A DNA stretch of 22,871 nt from positions 1 through 22,871 of the forward strand of contig JALRHB010000009.1 in NCBI GenBank assembly GCA_023253245.1, in the 5' to 3' direction. The notes below the pieces were generated by a model, which saw nothing but the letters and a program-made list of their open reading frames with translations, was not told the origin of the DNA and did not search any database. This stretch comes from Polynucleobacter sp. (GTDB lineage Bacteria > Pseudomonadota > Gammaproteobacteria > Burkholderiales > Burkholderiaceae). A program made the translations under genes and the position numbers. The stretch's first letter is position 1. Each line of letters starts with the position of its first letter. Positions 1-8,449 of the stretch are shown here, in pieces.

Positions 1-2001
1 TCGCGCTACGAGGATGAGACCGAGCTTTTAACTGTAGAGGAAGCGGTGGGACTTGGGCGGTCCCAATCGATTCAAACTCAAGGAGTTGTAGTTCGAAATC
101 AGGTCATGTTTCGGCCTAGAAGGCAGTTATTAGTGACAATTGAAGATGACACTGCCTCGCTGCAATTACGTTTTCTAAACTTTTACCCTAGTCAGCAAAA
201 GCAAATGGCGGTGGGCGCCCATATTCGAGTTCGAGGGGAAGTGCGCGAGGGTTTTCAGGGGCCTGAAATGGTGCATCCAACCGTGCGCGTAGCAACACCC
301 GATGCGCCTTTGCCACAAAGTTTGACGCCGGTCTACCCAGCGAGCGCGGGTATTTCTCAGACAGTCATTCGTAAGGCGGTTCTTCAAGCCTTACGTGATC
401 CCAGCTTAAGGGAAAGCTTAGCGGAATTTTTACCGGCTTCATTAATGAGACGTATTTTGCCAGGCCAAGATTGGCCATCTCTAGAAGAGGCTATTCTTTA
501 TCTTCATCAACCCCCTGCTGATGCTAATACGCAAATGCTATTAGAGCGTACTCATCCTGCATGGCGACGAGTTCAATTTGAAGAATTATTAGCACAGCAA
601 ATTTCTTTAAAAAGGTCTCATGTAATTCGCCGTGAAAGACGTGCCCCTCCTTTTGCAAAGCTAAATGATGCAAAGAGTTCATGCGTCAGCATTGAGGATG
701 GCTTACTCAAAGCCTTGCCATTTGAGTTAACAGATGCGCAAGCACGCGTTTGGTCTGAGATTAACTCAGATCTATCAAACGCCTTTCCGATGAACCGCTT
801 GCTACAGGGTGATGTGGGCAGCGGTAAGACTGTTATTGCTGCTCTGGCCGCTGCACGCACGATCGATTCCGGTTACCAGGCAGTCATTATGGCTCCTACT
901 GAAATTTTGGCAGAGCAACATTACCTCAAGATGCAAGAGTGGTTTGGGCCATTGGGTGTTCAAATTACTTGGCTATCCGGAAGTTTGAAGGCAAAGGAAA
1001 AAAAACTGGCGCAAGAAATGATTGAGAGTGGTCAAGCTCAACTCATTATTGGAACGCATGCACTGATTCAGGATAAAGTTAGCTTTTCAAAGTTGGGCAT
1101 AGCGGTGATCGACGAACAGCATCGATTTGGCGTGCGTCAGCGTTTAGAGATTCAGCAGCGGGTTGGTTCAGAATTATTTTATTGCCATCAATTAATGATG
1201 TCGGCCACTCCAATTCCTCGCACACTAGCGATGACTTACTATGCTGATTTAGATGTTTCAGTAATTGATGAGTTGCCCCCAGGTCGAAAACCAATTGCCA
1301 CAAAAGTGGTTAAAGCTGCGCGTCGCGATGAGGTCATTAGTGGGCTTCAATCTTGGCTATCAAAAGGATTGCAAGCGTATTGGGTTTGCCCTTTAATCGA
1401 AGAGTCAGAAGCCTTACAGCTGCAAACCGCAGTTGAGAGCTTTGAGCAGCTCACCCAAGCTTTGCCCGACTTTAAGGTAGGACTTGTTCATGGACGCCTA
1501 AAAAGTGAGGAGAAGGCTGCAGTGATGGCGGCGTTCAAGGCAAATGAAATTCAGTTGCTCGTGGCAACTACTGTGATCGAGGTGGGGGTCGATGTGCCTA
1601 ATGCGGCCCTCATGGTGATTGAGCATGCTGAGCGTTTTGGTTATGCACAGATACATCAATTGAGAGGACGGGTGGGTAGAGGTAGTGCAGATTCAGTTTG
1701 TATATTGATGTATTCAGAGCCTTTATCCATGGCAGCAAAAGAACGTTTGCAAACCTTGCGAGAAACATCTGATGGATTTGTGATTGCTGAGCGCGATCTA
1801 TCGTTACGTGGTCCTGGCGAGCTGCTAGGAGCAAAGCAGTCAGGCGATGCAATGTTGCGCTTTGTGGATTTGCAGCGTGATGCTTGGTTAATCGACTTAG
1901 CTCAACAAGCTGCTGATAGTCTATTGACTGAAAACACCAATCTAGTCGAGAGGCATTTGGAGCGTTGGCTCGGCTCGCGTACTGAATTCTTAAAAGCTTG
2001 A
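1..2001 (+). CDS. recG: ATP-dependent DNA helicase RecG (5' end outside window)
   Basis: RecG is a superfamily 2 double-stranded DNA translocase that remodels stalled replication forks and Holliday junctions. The reading frame is open from base 1: the first codons give SRYEDETELL, matching the conserved RYED stretch about 60 residues into E. coli RecG, so the GTG at 46 is not the start and the true start lies upstream. Visible in order: the OB-fold wedge domain (about 45-330), Walker A GDVGSGKT (808-831), the DEQH box (1111-1122), SATPIPRTLAMTYYADLD, the helicase C-terminal domain with TTVIEVGVDVP, motif VI QLRGRVGRG (1657-1683), and the C-terminal RecG signature GPGELLGAKQSG. The C-terminus ends about where the E. 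coli protein does, with no internal stop. ubiA follows on the same strand. Family identity is very secure; only the N-terminus is missing. Confidence 0.97.
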   Translation, partial: SRYEDETELLTVEEAVGLGRSQSIQTQGVVVRNQVMFRPRRQLLVTIEDDTASLQLRFLNFYPSQQKQMAVGAHIRVRGEVREGFQGPEMVHPTVRVATPDAPLPQSLTPVYPASAGISQTVIRKAVLQALRDPSLRESLAEFLPASLMRRILPGQDWPSLEEAILYLHQPPADANTQMLLERTHPAWRRVQFEELLAQQISLKRSHVIRRERRAPPFAKLNDAKSSCVSIEDGLLKALPFELTDAQARVWSEINSDLSNAFPMNRLLQGDVGSGKTVIAALAAARTIDSGYQAVIMAPTEILAEQHYLKMQEWFGPLGVQITWLSGSLKAKEKKLAQEMIESGQAQLIIGTHALIQDKVSFSKLGIAVIDEQHRFGVRQRLEIQQRVGSELFYCHQLMMSATPIPRTLAMTYYADLDVSVIDELPPGRKPIATKVVKAARRDEVISGLQSWLSKGLQAYWVCPLIEESEALQLQTAVESFEQLTQALPDFKVGLVHGRLKSEEKAAVMAAFKANEIQLLVATTVIEVGVDVPNAALMVIEHAERFGYAQIHQLRGRVGRGSADSVCILMYSEPLSMAAKERLQTLRETSDGFVIAERDLSLRGPGELLGAKQSGDAMLRFVDLQRDAWLIDLAQQAADSLLTENTNLVERHLERWLGSRTEFLKA

Positions 2002-2037
2002 TAATTGATTCATGATCATGACAACGCTACTTCTCAT

Positions 2038-2895
2038 ATGCATGACCGTCTAGTTGCTTACGCCCAGTTAATTCGCTTTGATAAGCCGATCGGAACTTTA
2101 TTGTTGCTGTGGCCTACATTATGGGCTCTGTGGTTAGCTAGTAGCGGTTTTCCGCAATGGCATTTGCTATTAATTTTTTCACTTGGAACTTTTTTGATGC
2201 GTAGCGCAGGTTGCGCCGTTAATGACTATGCGGATCGTGACTTTGACCGATATGTATTACGCACTAAAGATCGCCCAATTACGAGTGGCAAAATTTCTGG
2301 TAAAGAAGCGCTTGCTGTGGCTGCATTTTTAGCTCTGCTCGCCTTTTTGCTAATCTTGCCATTAAATACCTTGACCAAAGAGTTATCGGTATTTGCTTTG
2401 TTGGTGGCAATTGTTTATCCATTTACTAAACGTTTCTTTGCAATTCCTCAGGCTGTCCTGGGCATTGCTTTTGGTTTTGGTATCCCTATGGCCTATGCCG
2501 CAGTATTAGGCTTCATACCCTTGGAGGCTTGGATACTATTTATTGGCAATATCTTTTGGGCGATTGCTTATGACACAGCCTACGCAATGGTAGATAGAGA
2601 TGATGACTTACGTTTGGGTTTGCGCACATCGGCAATTACTTTTGGGCGCTTTGATGTAACGGCTATCGCAATAAGCTATGCTGTGCTGTTTATTTCTCAA
2701 ATTGCAGTTGCAATTCTTTCAAGCCTTAGTAATTGGCATTGGCTTGGTTGGGTATTAGCTTTGGCTTGCGCCATTTATCACCTTAAACTCGTTTCTATGA
2801 GAGCGCGCGATGACTGTTTTAAAGCATTTCGTCACAATAATTGGTTGGGCGGCTTTCTATTTCTGGGAATCGTACTTGGGTTAGCGTTTAAATGA
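2038..2895 (+). CDS. ubiA: 4-hydroxybenzoate octaprenyltransferase UbiA
   Basis: UbiA attaches the polyprenyl tail to 4-hydroxybenzoate, the first membrane-bound step of ubiquinone synthesis. The 285-residue protein is very hydrophobic, with multiple transmembrane helices as in the family. Both Asp-rich prenyl-diphosphate/Mg motifs are present: NDYADRDFD at residues 62-70 and YDTAYAMVDRDDD at 178-190. The N-terminal IRFDKPIGTLLLLWPTLWAL (12-31) aligns with the start of E. coli UbiA. I chose ATG 2038 because the alignment to the family begins there. A TTG at 2005, four bases after the recG stop, would add 11 polar residues (IHDHDNATSH...) that I do not recognise as conserved. Neither start has a clear Shine-Dalgarno motif. 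The gene sits 36 bp after recG and is probably cotranscribed with it. UbiC (chorismate lyase) is not in the window. Confidence 0.95.
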   Translation: MHDRLVAYAQLIRFDKPIGTLLLLWPTLWALWLASSGFPQWHLLLIFSLGTFLMRSAGCAVNDYADRDFDRYVLRTKDRPITSGKISGKEALAVAAFLALLAFLLILPLNTLTKELSVFALLVAIVYPFTKRFFAIPQAVLGIAFGFGIPMAYAAVLGFIPLEAWILFIGNIFWAIAYDTAYAMVDRDDDLRLGLRTSAITFGRFDVTAIAISYAVLFISQIAVAILSSLSNWHWLGWVLALACAIYHLKLVSMRARDDCFKAFRHNNWLGGFLFLGIVLGLAFK

Positions 2896-2924
2896 ACTGC
2901 GAGATTAACTTTTCCCTAGTTCAT
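2892..2924. other. Inverted repeat across the convergent stops of ubiA and proC
   Basis: ATGAACT (2892-2898) and AGTTCAT (2918-2924) form a perfect 7-bp inverted repeat with a 19-nt loop. It spans the stop codon of ubiA and that of proC, which are 9 bp apart. There is no U-tract after the stem on either strand, so it is at best a weak bidirectional terminator and could be chance. Confidence 0.3.
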
Positions 2925-3762
2925 CGCCCATCGTTTTGCCACGTTGACTAGCGGCTTCAATAGCTTTCTCGAGTGCGCCATGCCAATCAAACTGCTTTAA
3001 AACATCTAAGGCAGCTGCAGTTGTGCCACCTTTTGAAGTGACACGTTCACGCAATACTCCAGCGTGCTCATCGGAGTTATGGGCTAGCTGGGTAGCACCT
3101 TCTAAAGTTGCATAAGCGAGCTTGCGTGCAGTAGCAGAGTCTAAGCCTAACTTTTCTCCACTAGATTGCATTGCCTCTAAAAAAGCAAATACATAAGCTG
3201 GGCCGCTTCCAGAAACGGCAGTAACGGCATCCATTAATCTTTCTTCCTGCACCCAGACTGTCTGACCAACAGCGTTGCAAATAGTTTGCGCTAAGGTGCG
3301 ATCTGCGGCATTGACAGCAGAGTCAGCAAACAGGCCTGTAATACCTTTGCCTATTAGGGCGGGAGTATTGGGCATGGCACGAACGCAGCGCTCATGGTCG
3401 AGCCACCGACTCATATCTTTCAAGCGTATGCCAGCTGCAATACTGAGAATGAGGGGTCCTGGTGCGCTAGCGTGTTTGAGCTTGGCGCTCAAACTCTTAG
3501 CAACCGTATTAAAGTCTTGCGGTTTGATTGCCATGACTACAACATTATTTTTAGAAAAATCAAAAGCAATCTGTTCTAGTGCACCGATGATCTGCACACC
3601 ATAATCTTCATGCAATTTAAGACCCGTATTAGCATTTGCTTCGACCACTGATAACTGGTTTGCCTCGAAGTCATTTGCCAATAAACCGCTAATTAAAGCG
3701 CGACCCATATTGCCACCACCAACAAAGGTGATATGCACATTTTTATTCATGTCTGTATTCAT
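2905..3762 (-). CDS. proC: Pyrroline-5-carboxylate reductase ProC
   Basis: ProC reduces 1-pyrroline-5-carboxylate to L-proline with NAD(P)H, the last step of proline synthesis in the cytoplasm. The N-terminal Rossmann motif FVGGGNMGRA spans residues 13-22. VMAIKPQ and RAMPNTPALIGKG are typical, AVSGSGPAYVFAF marks the dimerisation domain, and RVTSKGGTTAAAL (240-252) is the P5CR signature. The 285 residues compare with 269 in E. coli; the extra length is mostly at the two ends. The ATG at 3762 overlaps the yggS stop as ATGA, so I prefer it over the in-frame ATG at 3750. This start has no strong Shine-Dalgarno motif, which fits coupling to yggS. proC is the last gene of the glcD-glcE-glcF-yggS-proC cluster, and yggS-proC is a widespread bacterial gene pair. 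It converges on ubiA. Confidence 0.96.
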   Translation of the reverse strand: MNTDMNKNVHITFVGGGNMGRALISGLLANDFEANQLSVVEANANTGLKLHEDYGVQIIGALEQIAFDFSKNNVVVMAIKPQDFNTVAKSLSAKLKHASAPGPLILSIAAGIRLKDMSRWLDHERCVRAMPNTPALIGKGITGLFADSAVNAADRTLAQTICNAVGQTVWVQEERLMDAVTAVSGSGPAYVFAFLEAMQSSGEKLGLDSATARKLAYATLEGATQLAHNSDEHAGVLRERVTSKGGTTAAALDVLKQFDWHGALEKAIEAASQRGKTMGDELGKS

Positions 3763-4484
3763 GCTTTTATCTTATCGCGCTTTCCAAAAATAGCGCTACC
3801 AATTCTGACCATGGTGCTACCTTCAGCGATTGCAGCCTCCATATCATCAGACATTCCCATAGAAAGGGTGTCGAAAAAATCAAATTTCAGATCATGTGAG
3901 TGCTTTGCTTTAATGCTTACAAAGCAATCGCGAACCGCTGAAAATGCCTGCCGTTGTTCATTAATATCACTAGTAGGTGCAGGTATGGCCATCAGACCTC
4001 TTAACGCTATATTTGGCAGTTTTGATACAGCATCACACAGCACATCCACCTCTTCTAAAGAAATACCACTTTTACTTTCTTCTTTGCTGACATTAATTTG
4101 GACGCAAACTTGAAGATCTTCAAGCTCTGCAAATTCAGAGCGTTGACTAGAAAGTCGTTCAGCAATTTTGAGTCGATCAATGCTATGTACCCAATCAAAA
4201 TGTTCGGCAACGTCCCTTGTTTTGTTGCTTTGTAAGGGGCCTATGAAATGCCATTCAAGCCAAGGGCGTAATTTAGAGAGCTGCTCAATTTTTTGGACAC
4301 CCTCTTGAACATAGTTTTCGCCAAAAGCGGTTTGCCCGGCATGCATTGCCTCTTCAATATCCCTAGTGGAAAAGGTTTTGCTAACCGCTAGTAGTTTGAT
4401 ATCCTCTGGATCACGTTTTGCAGCTAATGCGGCTAGCTCTAGCCGCTGCTTCACTTGCATTAGGTTTGTAGTAATTTTGCTCAT
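3759..4484 (-). CDS. yggS: YggS/PLPBP family pyridoxal phosphate homeostasis protein
   Basis: This cytoplasmic PLP-binding protein has no known enzymatic activity; the family (E. coli YggS, human PLPBP/PROSC) buffers PLP and affects amino- and keto-acid balance. It is a single-domain TIM barrel like the N-terminal domain of alanine racemase. LLAVSKTF carries the PLP lysine as K36 when counted from the chosen start, the same number as in E. coli. AFGENYVQE, EWHFIGPLQSNK, VHSIDR, GLMAIPAP and the C-terminal SMGMSDDMEAAI...VRIGSAIFG phosphate-binding region are all present. I chose ATG 4484, giving 241 residues, because it overlaps the glcF stop as ATGA and the alignment with E. coli starts there. 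An ATG at 4499 would add only MQHHI. The same ATGA overlap joins it to proC downstream. Confidence 0.94.
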   Translation of the reverse strand: MSKITTNLMQVKQRLELAALAAKRDPEDIKLLAVSKTFSTRDIEEAMHAGQTAFGENYVQEGVQKIEQLSKLRPWLEWHFIGPLQSNKTRDVAEHFDWVHSIDRLKIAERLSSQRSEFAELEDLQVCVQINVSKEESKSGISLEEVDVLCDAVSKLPNIALRGLMAIPAPTSDINEQRQAFSAVRDCFVSIKAKHSHDLKFDFFDTLSMGMSDDMEAAIAEGSTMVRIGSAIFGKRDKIKA

Positions 4485-5761
4485 GATGTGGTGCTGCATT
4501 GTTTTGCAAGCAATTGATCCACGATTTCAATCCAATGTAGGATGGGGGTGTCATCTTGTTGAAGATGAGTAATGCAACCGATGTTTCCAGACACAATAAC
4601 TTTTGAGCCAGACTCCTCGCAAGCAGTATTTAGGTGAGCCAGTTTGTTTTTGCGTAACTGCTCAGAGAGTTCTGGTTGGGTTACAGAATAAGTTCCTGCT
4701 GAGCCACAACATAAGTGACTATCAGCGCAGAGTTGCACTTCAATGCCTAGGGAGCTTAATAGACCCTCAACTTTGCCTCTAATTTGTTGACCATGTTGCA
4801 AGGTGCAGGGTGGGTGATAAACGACCCCTGGCTTTGGCTCAGGGCCAACCAATTCTAGTAATTGCTCTTGAAGATTTGGCAAGATTTCCGAGATATCTTT
4901 AGTTAGTTCAGAAATCTTTTTTGCTTTGCTTGCATACACGGCATCATTAGCAAATAGATGGCCATAGTCTTTGACCATCACACCACATCCAGATGCTGTC
5001 ATGACGATAGCCTCAACGCCTTGTTGGACGAATGGCCACCATGCATCAATATTTCGCTTTGCATTATCAAGGCCACCAGTTTGATCATTTAAGTGGTAGC
5101 GCAATGCTCCACAGCAAGTAGCATTGGGCGCGCTAATCAGTTGAATATTGAGCGCATTTAAAACTCGTGCAGTAGCTGAGTTAATATTTGGGAGCATGCT
5201 TGGCTGAACACAACCCTCTAAGAGCAGCATTTTGCGAGCATGTTCGTTATGAGGTCTTGCATAAGGGCTTGTATTGCTAGATAGAGCCTTATTTTTTAAC
5301 TCCGGAATCTTGCGCGCAATACCAGCGGGCATAAGCGGCCGAACAAGGCGACCAAGAGCCATTGCTGTATTAAATAATTTTGGGCTGGTAAGCCCTTCCT
5401 TCAAAGCCCAGCGTGTTAGTCGCTGACCAAGAGGTCGTGCGGGGGTATTTTCTTCTGCCCACTTGCGACCAATATCTACCAAGTTGCCGTATTGAACGCC
5501 GCTGGGACATGTACTTTCACAATTTCGGCAAGTGAGGCAGCGATCTAGATGAAGGCGTGTCTTATCAGTGGGGGCTTGACCTTCGGCCATTTGCTTTATG
5601 AGATAGATGCGTCCACGTGGACCATCGAGCTCATCGCCCAGAAGTTGATAGGTAGGGCACGTTGCAGTGCAGAAACCGCAGTGAACACATTTACCAAGAA
5701 TTTTGGCAGCTTCAATACCTTCAGGGGTATTAGCGTATTGGGGGGCGAGTTGAGTTTGCAT
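4481..5761 (-). CDS. glcF: Glycolate oxidase iron-sulfur subunit GlcF
   Basis: GlcF is the 4Fe-4S subunit that carries electrons from the flavin subunits of glycolate oxidase, probably to the membrane quinone pool. Two ferredoxin-type motifs lie near the N-terminus: C25-C28-C31-C35 (CVHCGFCTATCP) and C75-C78-C81-C85 (CLTCRNCESTCP). Two CCG cysteine-rich domains follow, with NATCCGALRYH in the first and HPPCTLQH...LCCGSAGTYS in the second. The length, 426 residues, is close to E. coli GlcF at about 407. The ATG at 5761 lies 8 bp after the glcE stop; I see no clear Shine-Dalgarno motif before it. The stop overlaps the start of yggS by four bases. With glcD and glcE upstream in order, this is glycolate oxidase and not another member of the wider CCG/lactate utilisation family. 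Confidence 0.96.
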   Translation of the reverse strand: MQTQLAPQYANTPEGIEAAKILGKCVHCGFCTATCPTYQLLGDELDGPRGRIYLIKQMAEGQAPTDKTRLHLDRCLTCRNCESTCPSGVQYGNLVDIGRKWAEENTPARPLGQRLTRWALKEGLTSPKLFNTAMALGRLVRPLMPAGIARKIPELKNKALSSNTSPYARPHNEHARKMLLLEGCVQPSMLPNINSATARVLNALNIQLISAPNATCCGALRYHLNDQTGGLDNAKRNIDAWWPFVQQGVEAIVMTASGCGVMVKDYGHLFANDAVYASKAKKISELTKDISEILPNLQEQLLELVGPEPKPGVVYHPPCTLQHGQQIRGKVEGLLSSLGIEVQLCADSHLCCGSAGTYSVTQPELSEQLRKNKLAHLNTACEESGSKVIVSGNIGCITHLQQDDTPILHWIEIVDQLLAKQCSTTS

Positions 5762-5769
5762 GTCAGGAC

Positions 5770-6924
5770 TTACGGTAGACGTTTAGTGGCAAATACGCCT
5801 GCCGGATCAAAGGCGGCTCTCAAGCGCGCTTGAACAGCTTCGAGGGCAACCGAGTGCGATTGCTCGCTTAGTAAGGTAAAGCGTTGATTATTGGGATCTA
5901 AATTGGATCCTTGTTTAAAACGAGAGGCATGCCCACCATGGGTATGAGCTATTCTCTTGAGATTCGCAAAGGTCGCATCATCACCAGGTGCTTTAATCCA
6001 TCTTTGTTGACCATGCCATTCCAAAACAATTTCACCAACCGAGTTTTCAATCGTGAGTGGTGCGCAAGCAGCAGGTAGGGCCAAGCGATAGAGTGTGTCG
6101 GTACTTTGTAAATTGTTGAAAACAGCTAAACGTTGTTCACGCAAATCACTCCAAAAAGTTTGCGCAATCGCTGGGTCTAACTCTGTAGCATCAATAGCCG
6201 CATTCAGAAGGGGAATGGCTGCATTGACAGCCGCAATAGCCCCAGCAAGTCGAATAGTGAGCTCACCATCCTGACCCGGTTTTCCAATCCAGCAACTGGC
6301 TGATAGTGGCAGTGGTTGACCGGCCCACTCATTGAGCACTCGTAAAGCTTTTTCTTGGGAAATGTAACAACGTATGGTGGCGGTTGACGCTGGTTTAGGA
6401 AGTACTTTGACTGATGCCTCGAGTAATAAGGACAAGGTTCCCATTGAGCCGGGCAGCAAACGGGAAACATCATATCCCGCGACATTCTTCATAACCTTGC
6501 CGCCAAAAGATAAGTCTTGACCCTTGCCATCCATGATGCGACTGCCCAATACATAGTCGCGTAAATTTCCAGTGCTAATACGTCCAGGCCCTGCCAAGCC
6601 TGATGCAATCACACCTCCAAAAGTGGCGTGCTCGCCAAAATGGGGCGGTTCAAAAGCTAAGACCTGGTTTTTTTCTGCGAGCACTGCTTCGATTTCTTTT
6701 AATGGCGTGCCAGCACAAGCAGTAATTACTAACTCTTCTGGTTGATACTCCAAGATACCCGAGTAGGAGCGCGTGCTAAGCTTGGTAAATACGTTTGGAT
6801 TACCATACCAGGCTTTGCTCCCACCGCCTTCAATGGAAAGTGGGCTATTGGCTTTTGCAGCCCCAAGAATTTGTTCACGAAAGGCTTCAATCTGTAAATT
6901 GGAGTGACTTGTATTGCTGCTCAT
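5770..6924 (-). CDS. glcE: Glycolate oxidase FAD-binding subunit GlcE
   Basis: GlcE is the second flavin subunit of glycolate oxidase, which oxidises glycolate to glyoxylate; the activity needs GlcD, GlcE and GlcF together. An FAD_binding_4 (PCMH-type) domain covers roughly residues 15-190: the diphosphate-contacting IEGGGSKAWYGNP begins at residue 31, followed by FEPPHFGEHATFGGVIASGL and GGKVMKNVAGYDVSRL. The C-terminal half is shorter than in GlcD and lacks the full FAD-oxidase C-terminal domain, as expected. It has 384 residues against about 350 in E. coli. The start overlaps the glcD stop by one base (TAATG) and has a GGAG eight bases upstream. glcF follows after 8 bp. Confidence 0.95.
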   Translation of the reverse strand: MSSNTSHSNLQIEAFREQILGAAKANSPLSIEGGGSKAWYGNPNVFTKLSTRSYSGILEYQPEELVITACAGTPLKEIEAVLAEKNQVLAFEPPHFGEHATFGGVIASGLAGPGRISTGNLRDYVLGSRIMDGKGQDLSFGGKVMKNVAGYDVSRLLPGSMGTLSLLLEASVKVLPKPASTATIRCYISQEKALRVLNEWAGQPLPLSASCWIGKPGQDGELTIRLAGAIAAVNAAIPLLNAAIDATELDPAIAQTFWSDLREQRLAVFNNLQSTDTLYRLALPAACAPLTIENSVGEIVLEWHGQQRWIKAPGDDATFANLKRIAHTHGGHASRFKQGSNLDPNNQRFTLLSEQSHSVALEAVQARLRAAFDPAGVFATKRLP

Positions 6925-8438
6925 TAAAAGCGCTCCAATTCTGGATGAGGTAACTTACCACCAGTAATTCGCATGCGACCATACTCAGCACAGCGATTTA
7001 ATGTAGGAATGGCTTTATCGGGATTTAAGAGTCTCTCAGGGTCAAAGGCACTCTTGACTCCCCAGAATGATTCACGCTCTGCTTCGCCAAATTGTACGCA
7101 CATGGAATTAATCTTTTCGATACCAACCCCGTGCTCACCAGTGATGGTGCCATCTAGCTCAACACAAGCCTCCAAAATTTCTGTACCAAACTCTTCTGCG
7201 CGATGCCACTCATCTTGATCTGCACCGTTAAATAAAATTAAGGGGTGCATATTTCCATCTCCTGCATGAAATACATTTAAACAGGTAAGGCCATATTTTT
7301 GCTCCATCCCTTGAATACGCTTCAGTAAAGTGGCGATGTTTCTGCGGGGAATGGTGCCATCCATACAGTAGTAATCTGGGGCGAGACGTCCAGCGGCTGG
7401 GAAGGCATTTTTTCGACCACTCCAAAATTTGAGACGTTCAGATTCATTTTGAGAAATCTGGATACCACTTGCTCCTGCACGTTCTAATACCTGAGTCATG
7501 CGTTCAATCTCTTCAGCCACTTCCTCTGGGGTACCATCTGACTCGCAGAGTAGAATTGCCTCAGCGTCTAGGTCGTAGCCGGCATGAACAAATTCTTCAA
7601 CTGCGCGAGTAGTGGCTTTATCCATCATCTCAAGGCCAGCAGGAATGATGCCTGCAGCGATGATCGCGGCAACTGCATTGCCACCTTTTTCAATATCGTC
7701 AAAACTAGCCATAATGACTCGTGCCAGTTTTGGTTTGGCAACTAATTTCACAGTCACTTCGGTAATAACGGCGAGCATGCCTTCGCTGCCCATGACGATC
7801 GCTAGCAAATCTAAGCCAGGTGAGTCGGGCGCTAGGCTACCAAACTCCACAATTTCCCCGTTCATCAATATGCCACGCACTCGTAAAACGTTATGCAAGG
7901 TCAAGCCATACTTGAGGCAATGCACTCCGCCAGAGTTTTCGTTGACATTGCCGCCGATAGAGCATGCAATTTGTGAGGAGGGGTCTGGTGCGTAATATAG
8001 GCCTAAGTGCGCAACTGCTTCAGAGATGGCCAAATTGCGCACCCCTGGCTGAACTACGGCCGTGCGGGTAAATGGATCAACATTGATAATCTTCTTGAGC
8101 TTGGCCAAGGAGAGTACCAAGCCCTGAGAAATCGGCATGGCACCACCTGACAGACCTGTGCCAGATCCTCTGGGAACAACAGGGATTTGCATAGCAAAAC
8201 AAGTTTTTAGGATTTGAGCAGCCTGCTCTTCAGTTTCGGGCAGGGCCACAGCTAATGGCATCCGTCGATAGGCTGCTAGACCATCGCATTCGTATGGAAT
8301 AGTATCTTCCGGTTCCCATAGTAGGGCATGCTCAGGAAGGATGGGGCGTAGTGCCGAGACCAATTTGGACTGGAGAGCGGTAATTGCCGCGATATCTGGG
8401 GGTGGGGTCACCATATTCATAAGAACCATTTTAGCCAT
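6924..8438 (-). CDS. glcD: Glycolate oxidase FAD-linked subunit GlcD
   Basis: GlcD is the main flavin subunit of glycolate oxidase. The FAD_binding_4 domain shows VPRGSGTGLSGG (residues 88-99), APDPSSQIACSIGGNVNENSGG and GSEGMLAVITEVTV. The FAD-oxidase C-terminal domain carries HAGDGNMHP starting at H391 and GEHGVG with H436, residues typical of D-2-hydroxyacid dehydrogenases of this fold. At 504 residues it matches E. coli GlcD (499). The ATG at 8438 is followed by several further Met residues (4, 7, 9), so the exact start is uncertain; recognisable alignment begins only at about residue 20. It heads the glcDEF-yggS-proC cluster and is divergent from the adenosyltransferase gene with a 17-bp gap. 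No GlcC-type regulator or glycolate permease gene is visible nearby. D-lactate dehydrogenase is the main alternative, but adjacent glcE and glcF argue for glycolate. Confidence 0.95.
   Translation of the reverse strand: MAKMVLMNMVTPPPDIAAITALQSKLVSALRPILPEHALLWEPEDTIPYECDGLAAYRRMPLAVALPETEEQAAQILKTCFAMQIPVVPRGSGTGLSGGAMPISQGLVLSLAKLKKIINVDPFTRTAVVQPGVRNLAISEAVAHLGLYYAPDPSSQIACSIGGNVNENSGGVHCLKYGLTLHNVLRVRGILMNGEIVEFGSLAPDSPGLDLLAIVMGSEGMLAVITEVTVKLVAKPKLARVIMASFDDIEKGGNAVAAIIAAGIIPAGLEMMDKATTRAVEEFVHAGYDLDAEAILLCESDGTPEEVAEEIERMTQVLERAGASGIQISQNESERLKFWSGRKNAFPAAGRLAPDYYCMDGTIPRRNIATLLKRIQGMEQKYGLTCLNVFHAGDGNMHPLILFNGADQDEWHRAEEFGTEILEACVELDGTITGEHGVGIEKINSMCVQFGEAERESFWGVKSAFDPERLLNPDKAIPTLNRCAEYGRMRITGGKLPHPELERF
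6933..6936 (-). promoter_or_regulatory. Shine-Dalgarno of glcE
   Basis: On the minus strand GGAG lies 8 nt before the ATG of glcE at 6924, inside the last codons of glcD. It is the only well-placed Shine-Dalgarno motif I find among the starts in this window. It supports the glcE start and may allow initiation in addition to coupling from glcD. Confidence 0.6.
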
Positions 8439-8443
8439 TTACC

Positions 8444-8449
8444 TATAAT
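8444..8449 (+). promoter_or_regulatory. Candidate -10 box of the adenosyltransferase gene
   Basis: A perfect TATAAT ends 6 nt before the ATG at 8456, so transcription would begin at or next to the start codon (leaderless mRNA). It overlaps the candidate glcD -10 box on the other strand. I see no good -35 box 15-19 bp upstream, which lowers confidence. Confidence 0.4.

Noticed and set aside
46..48. GTG at 46 as the start of recG
   Set aside because: The frame is open from base 1 and the preceding codons encode the conserved RYED region, so the gene begins before the window.
2005..2037. TTG 2005 as the ubiA start
   Set aside because: It adds 11 polar residues outside the family alignment; not excluded, but ATG 2038 is the better fit.
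3275..4113. Open frames antisense to proC and yggS, and similar ones antisense to yhdP, recN and others
   Set aside because: They lie entirely within genes with strong family motifs, encode low-complexity or unrecognisable proteins, and have no upstream signals; they are shadow frames.
4485..4499. ATG 4499 as the start of yggS
   Set aside because: It adds only five residues before the family alignment, while ATG 4484 gives a standard ATGA overlap with glcF and puts the PLP lysine at residue 36 as in E. coli.
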